Assembly: GCA_034440155.1 (NCBI GenBank)
Contig: JAWXBN010000031.1
Span: 1-41,517 of the forward strand
DNA from: Verrucomicrobiota bacterium
GTDB taxonomy: Bacteria; Verrucomicrobiota; Verrucomicrobiia; JAWXBN01
Length of the DNA: 41,517 bases
Reading direction: 5' to 3'
Positions 41,488 to 41,517 of this stretch are shown in pieces. The notes beneath the pieces were generated by a model. It was not told the origin of the DNA, did no database searches, and saw only the letters and a program-made list of their open reading frames with translations. Positions within the stretch are counted from its first letter, which is position 1; each line of letters begins with the position of its first letter. A program made the translations under genes and the position numbers.

Positions 41488-41517
41488 TTTTCCCCTCCCC
41501 GATTCTCGGAATTATCT

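Noticed and set aside
1-41517. CRISPR arrays, insertion sequences, prophage, toxin-antitoxin or defence genes
   Set aside because: No regularly spaced direct repeats, transposase, integrase or defence-type motif was seen on either strand.

Overview
The window reads as a chromosomal segment of a bacterium, most likely of the Verrucomicrobiota/PVC group. This is inferred from a PEP-CTERM-type protein tail, a DUF4034-like secreted protein, an interspersed repeat that translates as GQDAHAT, few clear Shine-Dalgarno sequences and a base composition I judge by eye at 47-49% GC. No rRNA, phage, insertion sequence, plasmid or CRISPR array is visible. Most genes are housekeeping genes, packed in short operons on both strands.

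Layout. 1-2.8 kb: 3' end of proC, fumC with a clear terminator, and a TIM-barrel sugar isomerase/epimerase-like gene. 2.9-9.9 kb, more accessory in character: a translationally coupled pair of small and secreted hypothetical proteins, a secreted Sel1-repeat/HtrA-type protease fusion, a possible gene remnant, and a 1149-residue GH2 beta-mannosidase-like enzyme. 9.9-14.7 kb: membrane TPR protein and tadA (minus); ygfZ, a cyclophilin lipoprotein, a NUDIX hydrolase and a GT4 glycosyltransferase (plus). 14.7-16.8 kb: HU, a response-regulator/DUF4388/roadblock-like protein coupled to a second small roadblock-like protein, and tRNA-Leu(GAG). 16.9-22.2 kb: folP, glmM, an RlmI-type methyltransferase, adk and fmt. 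22.3-29.3 kb (minus): nth, a 995-residue TPR protein, pnp, rpsO and a cNMP-binding-domain protein. 29.3-30.0 kb: a scar holding the truncated, frameshifted remains of a PEP-CTERM protein and a cupin. 30.0-33.4 kb (minus): DEAD-box helicase, ubiX and ubiD. 33.4-34.1 kb: gene remnants and a REP-like palindrome. 34.1-41.5 kb: NRDE/TANGO2-like protein, coaB, nadD, rsfS, argS, a PTS EIIA protein, an HExxH membrane protein, a quinol monooxygenase-like protein, a GT2 glycosyltransferase and a lipoprotein.

Genes that act together: rpsO and pnp, with a structured leader between them; ubiX and ubiD (prenylated FMN and the decarboxylase that uses it); nadD and rsfS (overlapping, a common pairing); ygfZ and the cyclophilin (overlapping); and the two roadblock-like genes (overlapping).

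The most striking signal is not a gene. The near-palindromic 9-mer GCAAWTTGC occurs 24 times on this strand, about once per 1.7 kb, where roughly 0.3 would be expected from composition. It lies in coding sequence of many unrelated genes, in several reading frames, and also between genes. Its density resembles known genome-wide iterated motifs (DNA uptake sequences, cyanobacterial HIP1). I do not recognise this motif from any described system.
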